From assembly GCA_949825065.1 (NCBI GenBank), contig OX463841.1, positions 21,633,381 to 21,697,380 on the forward strand: DNA of 64,000 nucleotides, read 5' to 3'. Of the stretch, positions 44,130 through 55,984 are shown piece by piece. Position 1 is the stretch's first letter, and every line of letters starts with the position of its first letter. The notes under the pieces are model-generated. The model saw only the letters and a program-made list of their open reading frames with translations. It was not told the DNA's origin and did not search any database. The DNA is from Odontocerum albicorne (lineage: Eukaryota; Arthropoda; Insecta; Trichoptera; Odontoceridae). The translations under genes were made by a program, and so were the position numbers.

Positions 44130-44336
44130 CAGAATTCATGGTCCGACCTTAAAAATAAATCTTAGCTATTTTTTACACAAAAAAATTAATCAGTATTTAA
44201 AATTAAATTTCTTACACATTTGTTCAAGTTTCCTGAACTCGCTTGAAAATTTGGAGCGTATGAGATTCGACTCGACGAATATAAATCACGAAATTTTAAT
44301 GCTAGAAATTAGTATTAAACCTGACTATGAATTCTG
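44130..44336. mobile_element. MITE F3 (about 207 bp)
   Basis: The left end CAGAATTCATGGTCCGACCT pairs with the complement of the right end TTAAACCTGACTATGAATTC followed by TG. The interior includes GAGCGTATGAGATTCG and ATCACGAAATTTTA, shared with the copy at 41133-41338. No coding capacity. The target duplication is not clear. Confidence 0.7.
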
Positions 44337-44594
44337 ACCTGGGTTACTGATCAATTCAGTAAGGAAACAGTTTAATCCCTACAGATGAGTTTGTTAATTT
44401 TATATTTATTGAGCCGCGGCGTAGGAATAATCACTTTGATATTATTATAGCATTTCGACAGATTGGGTTTGATGTTAATATGTCCAGTTTTTGGATAATT
44501 CAATGAAAATGTGCTAGTATTTATTTTTGCTGATAGTTGTCAAATCTCAGTAGCGGCTGCAACTCGTAATAGTTGCATTGTTCATGTGTGCTTA

Positions 44595-44670
44595 TATGTG
44601 AATTTTGCGGGTGTAAGTCAACTGTCTCAGAACACGAAATGAGCCTAGTGAGACGACTGATATAAACTGT
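44595..44670 (+). repeat. Short dispersed repeat shared with 61608-61665
   Basis: GTGTAAGTCAACTGTCTCAG, GCCTAGTGAGACGACTGAT at this site correspond to GTGTTAGTCAACTGTATCAG, GCCTAGTGAGACGGTTGATG at 61608-61665. The block holds an imperfect inverted repeat (TCAACTGTCTCA against TGAGACGRTTGA). It may be the end or core of a small MITE. Confidence 0.5.
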
Positions 44671-45138
44671 TTATTTTGTGTACAGTAAAATTATGTAAAC
44701 ATTTGATTGGATATATGAATAATATTTGAAAATGTTTGGTAAATATTATATTAAACTAAGGTGAATGATATAAAAATTAGAGTTACAGTATCTATGTACA
44801 TAACTTTAAAAGGGGCTATGCAGTAAACTGGTTTATTCAGAAATTATGCAAACTTTATAAATTTTAAAGCTATCACAATATTCTATTAACGATGGAAAAG
44901 TCTGTCATCATTGTCGTAAACTCATTTGTGAATAATGAAAATGAATTAAAAGGATCGAATGAAAACACGGGGTTTGTCTTTATTTATTTATAATTAATGT
45001 ACCGAAATGTTCGTTCGTTTACTGAATAGTAATATCTTAGAACATAAAGTTTTCTTAGAAATAATGAGATTTAGAAGAATATGATATGAGATATAAGTAG
45101 AAGGACCAAGTCAACTTGATTGTATGAGATGTATGTAA
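44671..45138. other. Intron sequence, nothing recognised
   Basis: No coding pattern or repeat recognised. Confidence 0.4.
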
Positions 45139-45140
45139 TA

Positions 45141-45692
45141 CGTTGTTTGGAAAGTAGTTTCGTATTTCTTGGAAATATATCGTTAGGACAAAGTTTTCGT
45201 TGCTAATGTCATTTCAAACGTCCTTTATGTATATCACTATTTAGTTTTAGTTTTATTAATTGAGATTCAGTTTTATCAAATATTTTTCGGTAATTCTTTT
45301 CCCAAATAATTTGACGAGGTTTTTTGAATTTATTTTGAAGATAGAACAAAATAAGTTGTTTTTATGGTAATTGATGCTTTTTTACTACCACAAAGGACAA
45401 AAAAATAAAATTGCACTACAGACACGTATGGTGACGATGCAGTAAGCGATCGTTCGTGTCAAATGTGGTTCCGTAATGGTGATACGACGCTCGAAGATGG
45501 TCTCCGCTCTGGAAGGCCGATTAATCGTGAAGACGACCAAATCTAGGCGTTGCTTAAAAAAATCAGTGTTCTACGACATGAGAGATTACTGAGATATTTA
45601 ATTTTTTTTAAAATCACTATATACGAGCATTTGGTGCAATTTTTCGTTTGAATTTGACCTAAAAATACACAATTACTTTCAAGACAACCCAC
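45141..45692 (+). mobile_element. Mariner-derived MITE, 552 bp, TA target duplication
   Basis: The left end CGTTGTTTGGAAAGTAGTTT and the right end ATTACTTTCAAGACAACCCAC are inverted repeats of the classic mariner type, with TA at 45139-45140 and 45693-45694. Inside is only the N-terminal part of a transposase frame, TYGDDAVSDRSC-like and GDTTLEDGLRSGRPINREDD, followed by a stop and a decayed HERLLRYL stretch. The catalytic region is deleted. A sister copy with the same kind of deletion lies reversed at 53344-53876. Confidence 0.88.
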
Positions 45693-47380
45693 TACATGTT
45701 TTGATTGAAAAGTTTAGCGCTCTGACCTCTCCAACCCAAAACAGAAATTGTGTTGTTATTGATGTATAAGCTATTAAAATTGTGTTGTTATTAATGTATA
45801 CGCTATTAAAAGTATTTTTAAAGAGACTGAAAATTGTACAAAGTGGAAATTGAAGATGGCCTGAAAATTTAAGGAAAATTGAAACAAATTTATAATATTT
45901 TGACTCGAGCGGGAATCCAACTTGTAACTCGAAAATTAAAGACAAATAAATGATTCTACTGATTTGCCAACAGCTGGGGTCGCTACATTTATGGTTCGAC
46001 AAAAAACAGCATTAAATTCATTATTATATTTTTGACAAATAGTTTTTCATAGCTAACATTTTAGTCTATTCGTGCTAAAGCTGATTGTAGTAAAACGTCG
46101 ACCCCACCGATCCACAAAAAATCTAAACCCGTGATTTCATGTCAGAGAAGTAATTGACCTGCTTTCCTGCCTTTTTAAGGCTTCCTTTTGTGTTCAGCGT
46201 GGATTCATGATACGTTCACGCACTTTATTTTACTTTTATTCTACCCTTATAAATTATATAAGTATGTTCTGGTACCTAATAGTATTGGGACGGGTTCCCA
46301 TAAAGAAAGCAAGCGACAATTAATATTGCAGGGTTGCTCCCCCTTTAACATTTGTTTTAGTTCTTTCACGTAAGGTCAACTGACGATTTATTTGAGAAAT
46401 ACTACAGGATTTTTTTAAATCAACACCCTCCAAGAAATACGCATACAGAATATAATCCAAGCACATTATTTTATTACAATAGTTTAACAAGACTGAAAGA
46501 GGAAAGGTTTTTTTATTTAGGAAAGGGGAGGATTCAAAGAAAAAGATAAGTAATATGTATTATTTAGGTTTTGTTATTTGTATTTTCTGAAATGTATAAA
46601 TCTACATATATAAAGTATGTTGATATCGATTGAAGTCAATGCAAACAGGTCCGGCTTGACGGTTTACCCATTAAGTAAGTACTTAACACAGGCCCGATTT
46701 ATGAAACTCGATTGTATGTAGTCTGCTTACTCTTGATAGTCTCAAAAGGACATAAAATCTAATCTAAGCCTGCCAAAGAGACAATCAATCAAGTAATTAA
46801 AAAAATTGTGTATATAGAGTAGATCGATAACTTTCTTGAAAATTTTGAAATAATTGGCATAACAATTTGGTGGACATGGTCAGGTTGCAATCTCTTTCAA
46901 CCATTCAGATAAAACTATATTAAGTAAGTTACATGGTCACAAAAATATTCACATTACTGTAAATTTGCGTAAAATTCACGAGCAATATAAAAAAACAACA
47001 ATAAAAGTGAAATGTCATCAATCGGTGGAATAATGAAGGGATGGTGGGGAGAGAGAAAAACGTAACATTAATGACTTGAAATTAAAATATTGTTCAATCG
47101 CTTTTTGAAACATGCCAATGATGGAGCAAGTCTAACATTAGTTCGTAACTGAAGAGTCACACTGTATGGGCAGTGAACAACGACAAAAACAATTGAGCGG
47201 TGAACTCGGAAAACCAATAAACATAATTAAAAATCTCTGTTTGAGCGTAGTGCAAGTCTATGATCGGAAAGTCGCTGAATATTTTCGGCGAGATAAGAAG
47301 TATGGTGGAACAGTTAAGGTTAAGTTAATACAAGAGTTAAGACAATACGTGAACTTTGCGTTAATTTTTCACATTTAATT
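45693..47380. other. Intron sequence; weak tRNA-like and SINE remnants
   Basis: A reversed tRNA-like stretch lies near 45900-45985 (GAGCGGGAATCCAACTTGTA ... TTTGCCAACAGCTGGGG). A weak reversed SINE-A tail lies near 46845-46915 (GGTTGCAATCTCTTTCAACC). The open frame 47166-47378 has no recognised domain. No host exon is seen. Confidence 0.35.
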
Positions 47381-47584
47381 AATAATTAAGTTCTTTTTGG
47401 TATGAACTGATATGCTCATATTTTCTCGTGTTAAATATAAATACCAAACATTTATAAAATGCTGTTTGTCCAAGTGTTACTCAATAATTAAGTTCTTTTT
47501 GGTATGAACTGATATGCTCATATTTTCTCGTGTTAAAGATAAATCCCAAACATTTTGAAAATGCTGTTTGTCCAAGTGCTACTC
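47381..47584 (+). repeat. Direct duplication, 102 bp x 2
   Basis: AATAATTAAGTTCTTTTTGG starts units at 47381 and 47483. The copies differ at a few positions (AAATATAAATACC against AAAGATAAATCCC), so the duplication is older than the perfect one at 22301. Confidence 0.93.
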
Positions 47585-48917
47585 AATAATATCTTAACAG
47601 TATAGTAATTTAACAAAATTTCCTATCCATCTTAGAATTTGTGATAAATTGAAATATCATATTTTTTTAAATTGTCTATACGAGTCAGTGCAAATCAAAC
47701 TTGGCTAACTCCCTCGGACGCCAAACTTGTTTTTTTTTTGTTTTTTCATAATAATTGTGCAGATAAAATTATTATTCAGCACAATAATGGCGCTTAATGT
47801 ATATAAATTGCAGTGAAAATTAAATTAATTTTACCCCGACTCATTACATCTAGAATATTAAAAAAAACAGATATTTTTTAAATTGACAAGTGCAATACAA
47901 AAACTGAAAAATACTTTTTAAAAAACTTGTAGATATTCTGTCCAGGATTTAAGAAAGCAGATAAATTTTAGTTTTATTTTCATTAACCATGTTGATATAT
48001 GCTTTTGAACTAATTGAGGCATGTATAAACAAGTACGAAAGTGTCAATTTGATATTTATTACACGTCAATTTAATATTTATTACTATGTTTCTAACATAC
48101 TCGTACATGTGAAAATAAATTGTATTCTTAGAACTTTATGTTATACCCAATGTATGTTCATGGAGTTTGATTGTTTATAAATTTAAAAAATATTGTTGTT
48201 TTTTATTTGTCGTCGTTTTGATTTTATTCAAGATTTTGTAAAAATAATACCTCACCGGTGAAAAAATACTTCACATTTGTAGCTTTTGTAACAAAATAGG
48301 TACATCTCATATCGCTTTATCCGAAGATGTTACCGAATTCCAATCTAAGGTTGCCGAGTGCCAACTGAAAAGTTCGTACCTTTATTTTAAATATTTTATT
48401 ACCATTCCAAGTCTGTGGAACGGGATAACTTTTGTGTTATTTCGTTAGCGATTTTACTTCTCTGGGATTAGCAAAATTGGAAGAAAGTTTCCAGCCTACG
48501 GACTTTTTTGTCATGCTTTTCATGAGTTTTCACGTCTTTTTTTAAGGAGAAAAAAACTGATTTTTTTTACAAATGAAGGACACTTTCCTAATACAAATAA
48601 AAGGGATGTAGGAATTTTTTTAAATTTCCAGTCAAATTAATAGTTGGAACTTAAAATTGGACGAAATGTTGTTTAAAATTTTAGAATTTTATGTTCACTA
48701 AAGGAGACATATTTTTAAAGCTATTTTAATGCTTTCACGTAAACAATACATCTTATGGATTTACTGTTTTTAAACAATTTCTTCCCAATCAAGCAGCAGC
48801 TATTCATGGCCGTGTCTTAAACTTGAATTAAAAATTAAAACCATAAATATATAAAAGTTAAGGAAAAGGAATATTTTGAGATAATAATGTTTTTTTTTAG
48901 TTTTTTCTAATAAAAAT
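47585..48917. other. Intron sequence, nothing recognised
   Basis: A+T-rich with long A and T runs. The open frame 47989-48180 has no recognised domain. No repeat recognised. Confidence 0.4.
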
Positions 48918-49046
48918 CAAAAGGATGAAGCTTATCTGATTGAGCTAGGAAGATCACTCCCAAAAGGATGAAGCTTATCTGATTGAGCTAGGAAGATCAC
49001 TCCCAAAAGGATGAAGCTTATCTGATTGAGCTAGGAAGATCACTCC
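48918..49046 (+). repeat. Tandem repeat, 43 bp x 3
   Basis: CAAAAGGATGAAGCTTATCT begins units at 48918, 48961 and 49004, identical by eye. The array ends about 40 bp before a SINE-A copy. Confidence 0.95.
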
Positions 49047-49083
49047 CAAAATGTTCCAAATGAATCGCAAAAAAAAAAGTATT

Positions 49084-49291
49084 TGTATTATACTTTCGTT
49101 GTATACAGTACAATCTAGCGGGCTTATTGCCATGTGGCAATATCTTCCAGCCAACCAGAAATATGTTAATGAGGCCTTAAGTGAAAACCAGACTGGAATA
49201 TTTACAACAAAACTGGGTTTCAACGGCTCGAACCTACAGCCTCCGGACTGAAAGACAAGCGTCTTACCAACTAGGCCACAGAGGTCGTCAT
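49084..49291 (-). repeat. SINE-A, full length, reverse
   Basis: In reverse the head reads ACGACCTCTGTGGCCTAGTT, GGTAAGACGCTTGTCTTTCA and GGTTCGAGCCGTTGAAACCC, then TTCCAGTCTGGTTTTCACTT, AAGGCCTCATTAACATATTT, CTGGTTGGCTGGAAGATATT, GCCACATGGCAATAAGCCCG and the ACAACGAAAGTATAATAC end. It is one of the best-preserved copies. Confidence 0.85.
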
Positions 49292-49640
49292 ATGATGAGC
49301 TAGAATATGTATGATGCTCTGGAATATAAAGGGTCTTGCCGTCACCAGATCGGAAGGACAGTCCATGCTCATAAAGAAAATGTAATTCTTCACGCAGATA
49401 CTGAAGACCTGGGTGGGTTGTTTAGCACTCCAAAATAAGTTTTTTTTGTTTGTCTTACTCCTTTTCTTTCCTTCTTTCAAAATATCATTCACTTCGTCCA
49501 ACCATACTTTTTCAGTCGTCCTCTACCACGAATTTTTCTCACGCTTGCATTGTAAATTTCTTTAGTCAATCTTTCGTCTGCCATCCGTTCAAAATGCCCA
49601 AACTATCTTAACATGCTCTTTTTTACGCTACTTGATAAAT
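49292..49640 (-). pseudogene. LINE C-terminal fragment (HFERMADERLT type)
   Basis: In reverse the frames read GHFERMADERLTKEIYNASV, RKIRGRGRLKKYGWTK, then MDEVNDILKEGKKRSKTNKK. This corresponds to the GHVERM-x-x-x-R-L-T-K-x-I-Y-x-A-x-V ... RGRGRPRRRW-x-D-x-V tail common in RTE-type LINE proteins. A frame change lies near 49505. No reverse transcriptase core is present. Confidence 0.7.
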
Positions 49641-49797
49641 CAGTCAGACTGAATATCTAAAATATGTTTTTCCTTATTATTATCTTAATGCCTATGTTCT
49701 TCCTGGTAGTCTACACACTCTTCTATTCTAGCATACTTCTTACGCTGTTTCAACATTCATAAATCTCGTCATACACAATTTTCTAATATTTATACCT

Positions 49798-49900
49798 CTT
49801 GTAACGTCTCTTTAACATCTTTCTTGTTGGCTGGAATATATTGCCACGTCACAATAAACCTGACACATCGGTTGTTCTGTACACATCGAAAGTGTAATAT
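49798..49900 (+). repeat. SINE-A 3' half, forward
   Basis: TCTCTTTAACATCTTTCTTG, GTTGGCTGGAATATATTGCC, ACGTCACAATAAACCTGACA and CATCGAAAGTGTAATATA follow the SINE-A body and tail. The head is absent. Confidence 0.65.
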
Positions 49901-50493
49901 ATATAACACAAAATATTTACATAATTTTACTTGAGAGAACGTTAGATTTAATGCTAATTTCGCTTCTAAAATATAACACTAAAAAGCTTACAGGATATTA
50001 AATTAATAATCTCCCTGAAACCTTCACTGTGTTAAAATGTACATTCCTTGTCAGTTAAGTAAAGTTTCCCATTAAGTTTTGTAGAATTACACAATATTTT
50101 ATGATTTTATTTTGATATTGTTTTAAAGATTACAAATAGTTCTAAAAACTTTTTTATTTTGCTATTTACTTATCTTAGGTGCCCATAAAACCCATGTAGG
50201 ACTTAAGCTTCCCGAACGACTTTTTTCTAAGTTAATCGATTACTTCCCATCTCCTCCCAGTCTCCCGTCACACCTAGCCTCCTTAGATCCTGCCATACGT
50301 TATCTAAAAGTCTTTGTCATTATTTGCCTGGCCTTCGTCCGTGTTTCTGGGCTTGCATATGCAATGACTTTTATTGACCGTGTCAACTTACTTGGTCTGT
50401 TCATTCTCACGATTTTTTGTCGCCGGTAATTAGTGGTTGTATCGTTAATTTTCGAGTGTCTTTATTAGAACCTTAGTTTCCACTGTCCTGCAC
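49901..50493. other. Intron sequence, nothing recognised
   Basis: A C/T-rich stretch at 50240-50330 has no recognised identity. No coding pattern. Confidence 0.4.
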
Positions 50494-50766
50494 TTATTTT
50501 GGGTCAAGTACATATATATCCCCTTATTGGTTTACATCGGTTTGGGCGAGTCTGTAGATAAAAGTACTAACCTCACACCGAACCTTATTTTGGGTCAAGT
50601 ACAGATATATCCCCTTATTGGTTTACATCGGTTTGGGCGAGTCTGTAGATAAAAGTACTAACCTCACACCGAACCTTATTTTGGGTCAAGTACAGATATA
50701 TCCCCTTATCGGTTTACATCGGGTTGGGCGAGTCGGTAGATAAAAGTACTAACCTCACACCGAACC
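50494..50766 (+). repeat. Tandem repeat, 91 bp x 3
   Basis: TTATTTTGGGTCAAGTACA starts units at 50494, 50585 and 50676. The first two are nearly identical; the third has three or four changes (GGGTTGGGCGAGTCGG for GGTTTGGGCGAGTCTG). Confidence 0.94.
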
Positions 50767-51126
50767 GATTGATACATTTTAGAAAATATGGAAATAAATA
50801 TTTACAATAAATGATATTCTGAAATTTTGGGACACATCGATTTGTTTTATATACTTAACAATTTACACAATAAATACTCGTAATTCATTAGAATTTCGTA
50901 TTTTCATGTTCATATTTTTATGACGTTGAAATATTTTTCATTACTTCCTTCTACTTACACCTAACACTTTTTGGGATTTGGAATATTTATACCTAGTTTA
51001 TACGAGTACGTATGTATCTACATATCTACCAACATTTAAATGAAAATGAATACTTCAAAAATGAAAGGAAAAAAAATAAGGTACGTAAAATTTGTAAAAA
51101 ATGTGTTAAGGAACCTATTGACATTT
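50767..51126. other. Intron sequence, nothing recognised
   Basis: A+T-rich. Two TACGAGTA-type motifs lie near 50877 and 51001. No coding pattern. Confidence 0.4.
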
Positions 51127-51643
51127 TTTACGGGGACATCACTGACCATGTATCGTACGTAGTGTGGTATATATTTACGGGGACATCACTGACCAAGTAT
51201 CGTACGTAGTGTGGTATATATTTACGGGGACATCACTGACCAAGTATCGTACGTAGTGTGGTATATATTTACGGGGACATCACTGACCAAGTATCGTACG
51301 TAGTGTGGTATATATTTACGGGGACATCACTGACCAAGTATCGTACGTAGTGTGGTATATATTTACGGGGACATCACTGACCAAGTATCGTACGTAGTGT
51401 GGTATATATTTACGGGGACATCACTGACCAAGTATCGTACGTAGTGTGGTATATATTTACGGGGACATCACTGACCAAGTATCGTACGTAGTGTGGTATA
51501 TATTTACGGGGACATCACTGACCAAGTATCGTACGTAGTGTGGTATATATTTACGGGGACATCACTGACCAAGTATCGTACGTAGTGTGGTATATATTTA
51601 CGGGGACATCACTGACCAAGTATCGTACGTAGTGTGGTAAATA
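51127..51643 (+). repeat. Minisatellite, 47 bp x 11
   Basis: TTTACGGGGACATCACTGAC starts a unit every 47 bp from 51127 to 51597. Only the first (ACCATG for ACCAAG) and the last (GGTAAATA for GGTATATA) units differ by eye. Each unit contains a self-complementary CGTACG core. Confidence 0.97.
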
Positions 51644-52308
51644 TTCGATTTTCGAAGATCAGTAATATTTCTATATTTCTTATGGTTTAAATAAACAATT
51701 ACAAAGGAGTTCTTATAAAGTGATGTCAAAAACAGTTTGTTAACAAATTTCTTCATTAACACAGCGAATAGAATCTGCATAGTTAACGAGGTTATTTCGG
51801 GGCACCTTTTTAATTATTCAGGTTAAGAGGGTTAGTGGTCTCTTTTCCTTCCAGAAAGTAAAACATAAAAGGCCTTTCCCGTGAAGTGTACTCGATTAAG
51901 AAGGAAGTAGAAAGTGGCTTTATCGATTGGGTTATATCAGTTTCTTCCAGCTAATTTTCTTGCTTATTGGACAACAATTTCCTCTTTGAGGAGTGCCTAA
52001 TTTCTTTCCGAGTGGTTAATAATTTATTATTTAATTTGTTTTAATAGAATATTAGCTTTCCAAATATTGAAAGTTTTGATTAGTTGTCTTCAAAATGATG
52101 TAAATATCAGTTCTATTCTTAAATGAACAATTCAATAAATTGATCTGAATCTTCATTCCCTTATCCGAGAAGGAGCGGAGCGCAGATAAATATTATTAAT
52201 ATTCCAATATGAAGATGAAAGCTTGTTATATTTAATTACAATTTCGTTGTTAACAATATAACTATCGTCATGTATCAACCTATTCTTACTGACTAGAAAA
52301 GTGTAATA
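51644..52308. other. Intron sequence, nothing recognised
   Basis: No coding pattern; a minus-strand frame overlapping the satellite is an artefact of it. Confidence 0.4.
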
Positions 52309-52431
52309 GCCTGAAGTGAAAACTAGAGTAAAAACCTTTTTCAAAGATCTGGGTACCATCGAGAATTGAACTCGCAACCCCTGAGCTCGAAGACAAGCGT
52401 CTATCAACTGCGACACGGAGATCTTTGGAGC
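52309..52431 (-). repeat. SINE-A, head and central body, reverse
   Basis: In reverse: TCTCCGTGTCGCAGTTGATA, GACGCTTGTCTTCGAGCTCA, GGGGTTGCGAGTTCAATTCT, GTTTTCACTTCAGGC, then a short CACTTTTC end. The tail hairpin is missing. Confidence 0.65.
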
Positions 52432-52914
52432 TTGTGTTAACTTATTAAAAGAATGACTAATAGAATGTTCATTGACTGCAGCTTATTTTGTAAAAAAATG
52501 ACTTTCTAAAAAATGTATGAACATAATTTTCTCAGAAAAATCTAACCAGCGGACGATTCACGAACATGCAAGCAACAAGAAATGCTTTGGAGTTTTCTCA
52601 GCAAGCCTCATTAGATTTATTTATTTGTGTCATTATTTGATCGTAATAATTTTGATATCAGTCCAAACATCAGATGCAGCATACACAGTACCAATGGTAT
52701 GGTGTATAATTGACTTATTTATTTATTACTAGTATCCTAATTTTTATATACTCTTTCATACATTATTCCACTTGAATTTATTTTGTGGCGTTTATGGGTT
52801 TAATTTAATAAAGTTAAAAAATAGATCTAGAGGTAATACGAGTATTTTATCAGGAATCAGCTATTTCAAGATATTATTATTATTAACACGAAAATAGAAA
52901 ACACTTCCTCTTTT
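52432..52914. other. Intron sequence, nothing recognised
   Basis: The open frame 52517-52732 has no recognised domain. One exact ATACGAGTAT lies at 52836. Confidence 0.4.
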
Positions 52915-53180
52915 CATGTGTCTTCCGCTCAACATACCTTAGGTCATTTCCTATGCTTTTTAGTTCTTTCTGGGTACTACTGGAAGTGTCTATATGTCCA
53001 ACCATTGCCTGATATTTTAGCTATATAATGTTACTTTAATCGTTCCATAGTCTCAGTGATGTCTTTAACCTTTGAGATCTAATCCATTCCACGCGTTTGT
53101 GGTCCTTTTCCGCGTAGTTTAACATGAATCTCTCCACGCTTCTTCTGACTAAATTCGGACGAAGGTCATATCTCACAAGT
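52915..53180 (-). pseudogene. LINE C-terminal fragment (RSVERFMLNYAEKDHK)
   Basis: In reverse it reads RRSVERFMLNYAEKDHKRVE, then WIRSQRLKTS and, after frame changes, a Q-A-M-V-G-H-I stretch. RAMERAMLGISLRDRVRN ... KVTDIxxxIxxLKWQWAGHIAR is the matching tail in many insect RTE-type LINEs. Several frame breaks are present. Confidence 0.6.
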
Positions 53181-53343
53181 GTATGAGATAAATCGAGAGT
53201 ATACACTGATTAAAAGCTTTTCTCTTAGAGCAGACGGGGAAGTTGATTTTAAAGATGTGTTAAAATCGGTCAAAAGAACTCTTAACTAAATTGGTTCTTT
53301 TACATATGGTAATTGTTTCAAATTGTACTCTACGAGCGATATA

Positions 53344-53876
53344 TTGGGTTGTCCAGAAAGCAATTTCTTATACTCGTTTTTAGTTCAAAATTAAATGCAT
53401 TTCTTTATATTTAGACACAACTTCCTCGTGTATAATGGTTTTCGATATTTTCAGTGTCTCAGTAAGCTCTCGTGACGTGAAACTCTAGTTATTCTCGATT
53501 AAAACCTTCTTGATCGTCGTTAGTGTTAATCGGTCTTCCAGAGCGGACACCATCTTCGATTTAATTCATACGATCATAATTTTAATATACACGATCGGTT
53601 ACTGCATCACCGCCAGATCATACACTGTACAATTTTTTTGTATCGCATTTTTTTGCGGTAATAGAAAAGCATTAAGCACTAAAAGAACAACTTCTTTTGT
53701 TCCATCTTCAAAATGATATAAATATCCGCTCAAGAATCTTGGCCAACAATGTCCTAAAAACTGTATCAAACGATGACATTTTATTATAATATAATATACA
53801 GTATTAAGTTAACATCGAAGATTTTTCCTAACGACATTTATCCGAGAAATACAAAACTTCTCTCCGGACAAACATT
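53344..53876 (-). mobile_element. Mariner-derived MITE, reverse, core deleted
   Basis: The left edge TTGGGTTGTCCAGAAAGCAA is a typical mariner terminal repeat, preceded by TA. The opposite end CTTCTCTCCGGACAAACA corresponds to the start of the copy at 45141. In reverse it codes broken remnants of the N-terminal domain (KMVSALEDRLTLTTIK in one frame, SGRPINTNDD in another) and SRELTETLKI. The rest of the transposase is absent. It shares size and deletion pattern with 45141-45692. Confidence 0.82.
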
Positions 53877-54939
53877 GTCCCAGGTAGATTTGTATTGTTG
53901 AACTTGTTCCAATAATTAGAAAAAAAACGACAATTTAAAGTGCACATTTATTTAGTCTTTTTTATGTAACAAAATGTATTGGAGCTGATTTTTCCGATCA
54001 TAACTAATGCCAGGATCATGTGACTGTATTATAATTAATATAATTTTTTAATCAAATTGTTCATTTTGACTTCATATACATACATAAGAGTACATATATT
54101 TTTTGTTGGAATAAAATTTAAATTTCAATTTGATTTCACAAACAAAGAATACGTTTCTGCGAATAAAAGATATTTTATCATTTTTTCCGCAAATACGCGA
54201 ATCTAATATTTACAAAAGCCAAACACGAATGGAGTCTCATCGAAGTGTAAATATTTTGTTTTTGGAAAGTCAATAAATATTTTCCTTTTACGACATTTCA
54301 ATTAATTTTGGCTTATAATATTAATGTCTCGCCAAGCGCTCATAATGTATTACCAGTATAAATATAATTTTCCTTTGGAATTGGAAAACCGAGAAATAAT
54401 TAAGGCCACGGTACAAATGTGACGGGTAATTGTTGTGAACTAAAGGAAAATTCTTAAGGCGTCCCTCATTTTCTACCCATCAGGCACGTACCAATAAAAA
54501 TGGGCCCATAGAAAATTTATCATTGCTATTTTTTATGAAATCTCTTAAGTGAATTTGATAAAATGTTGACAGTCGACTATTGTAGTACGTCTCTAATTAT
54601 TATAAATTTAGTGCTAAATGTGGGTGACTGAGTGCGATAAAGAACGATACGAGATAACAAGGAGATCAGGATAGCGCGAAGTGGAGAGCGTATGTGAGAA
54701 ACATGTACCCAATATTAAAATGGGATGATTGCTAAGAAGTAGATAGGTGACAGTAGATTTAAAAACAGTTTAGTAAACATTTATGGAATCATTTATAATT
54801 TAAAATTGGTGACTTATCAGTGCCATATTCAAGGCCAAAGTGAATGTACATTCTTCAGTAAATATAAATAAAAAGCATACTTGTGTTTTCACTAAAATAC
54901 ATACGGTATCATTGTCATCAGCCTTATAACCCATGACGA
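53877..54939. other. Intron sequence, nothing recognised
   Basis: A+T-rich, no coding pattern or repeat recognised. Confidence 0.4.
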
Positions 54940-54989
54940 GTCTTGAATACTTGGAAGATTTTCTGCCACCTTTCTCTTTCAGCAGCTTT

Positions 54990-55305
54990 CCTTCCTTCTC
55001 CAATTGATTATATCCAGAGTGCGGCAGTTGTTTGTCAAACTATTCAAGTTGAAGATGTTATAGAGGTTGCAAATAGACTCAAGCAAAAGTGGGCTGGGCA
55101 TATCGCCCGAGCAATGAACCATCGTTGGATGTATGAAGTAATTTAGCGGTGCACAATATGCAGAATAAGACCTGTAAGAAGATCGACGGCTCGCTGAGTG
55201 AACGAAATACGTAAGCAAGCAGCGATTATGTGGCATCAGTGCGCAAAGGACAGGATTCTTGGAAAAAACTTGAAGAGGCCTACATACTGCAGTGGATGAA
55301 TATGA
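54990..55305 (+). pseudogene. LINE 3' end (KQKWAGHIARAMNHRW type)
   Basis: The frame from about 55036 reads TIQVEDVIEVANRLKQKWAG, HIARAMNHRWMYEVI, then after a stop an RRSTAR block, IRKQAAIMWHQCAKDRILGK. This is the tail K-V-x-D-V-I-x-x-x-x-x-L-K-W-x-W-A-G-H-I-A-R-x-x-D-x-R-W ... A-x-D-R-x-x-W of an RTE-type LINE. Two stops interrupt it. The end near 55305 has no clear poly-A. Confidence 0.72.
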
Positions 55306-55984
55306 GCTGATGATATATCAGGAGACATACATATGTTACTTGTATGGTATATCAGTAGATATTTCGTGGGCAGAGATAACACCATCTCCGTTCGACGTCG
55401 ATGATAGTGATCAGTTTGTCAGTCCATCTGGATGGATGATGACTAATGTTATGTGTATTGGTTTAATTTATGCATGCTGACGCAAGCAAGTATACTCGTA
55501 CGTGTTTCCCCAGACATAACTTCGTGCGTTTTTTTGGCTCTTTTTCAAAATCAAGATATCACTCAAAGAACCAATGCGAAATTAAAATCGATGTATTATT
55601 TTTTAGTGTAAAAGTAAAGCAGTGTTTGACGCATTTTAGAATATACCATAATATGTTATATGAATAAAGAATAAACTAGAAACAATAATAAGTGTATATA
55701 AAATAAAGTCTCAAACCTAAATCTGCCGAGAAAGCAGACGGGGAACGGGTATGATACATCAGCAAGTGGTAAAATTAAGTTTATCTTGCATTTAATTAGT
55801 AAGTGGTAAAATTAAGTTTATCTTGCATTCTCCAACAGATATGCTCGAGTTTCAAAAATTACTGAGATGTATCTGCATCGATTTCTTTATAGTAATTGCA
55901 GTCATTCATTTACATACACACTTAAAATCTGTGAACACAAAAGCTCAATCTTTTATCTATCAATTATTTTCGTAATCACCAAAC
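55306..55984. other. Intron sequence with a 38-bp duplication
   Basis: AAGTGGTAAAATTAAGTTTA occurs twice, near 55764 and 55802, as a short direct duplication. Nothing coding is recognised. Confidence 0.5.

Noticed and set aside
47166..47378. 70-codon frame as a host exon
   Set aside because: No recognised domain and no convincing splice borders in the phase required by the neighbouring exons.
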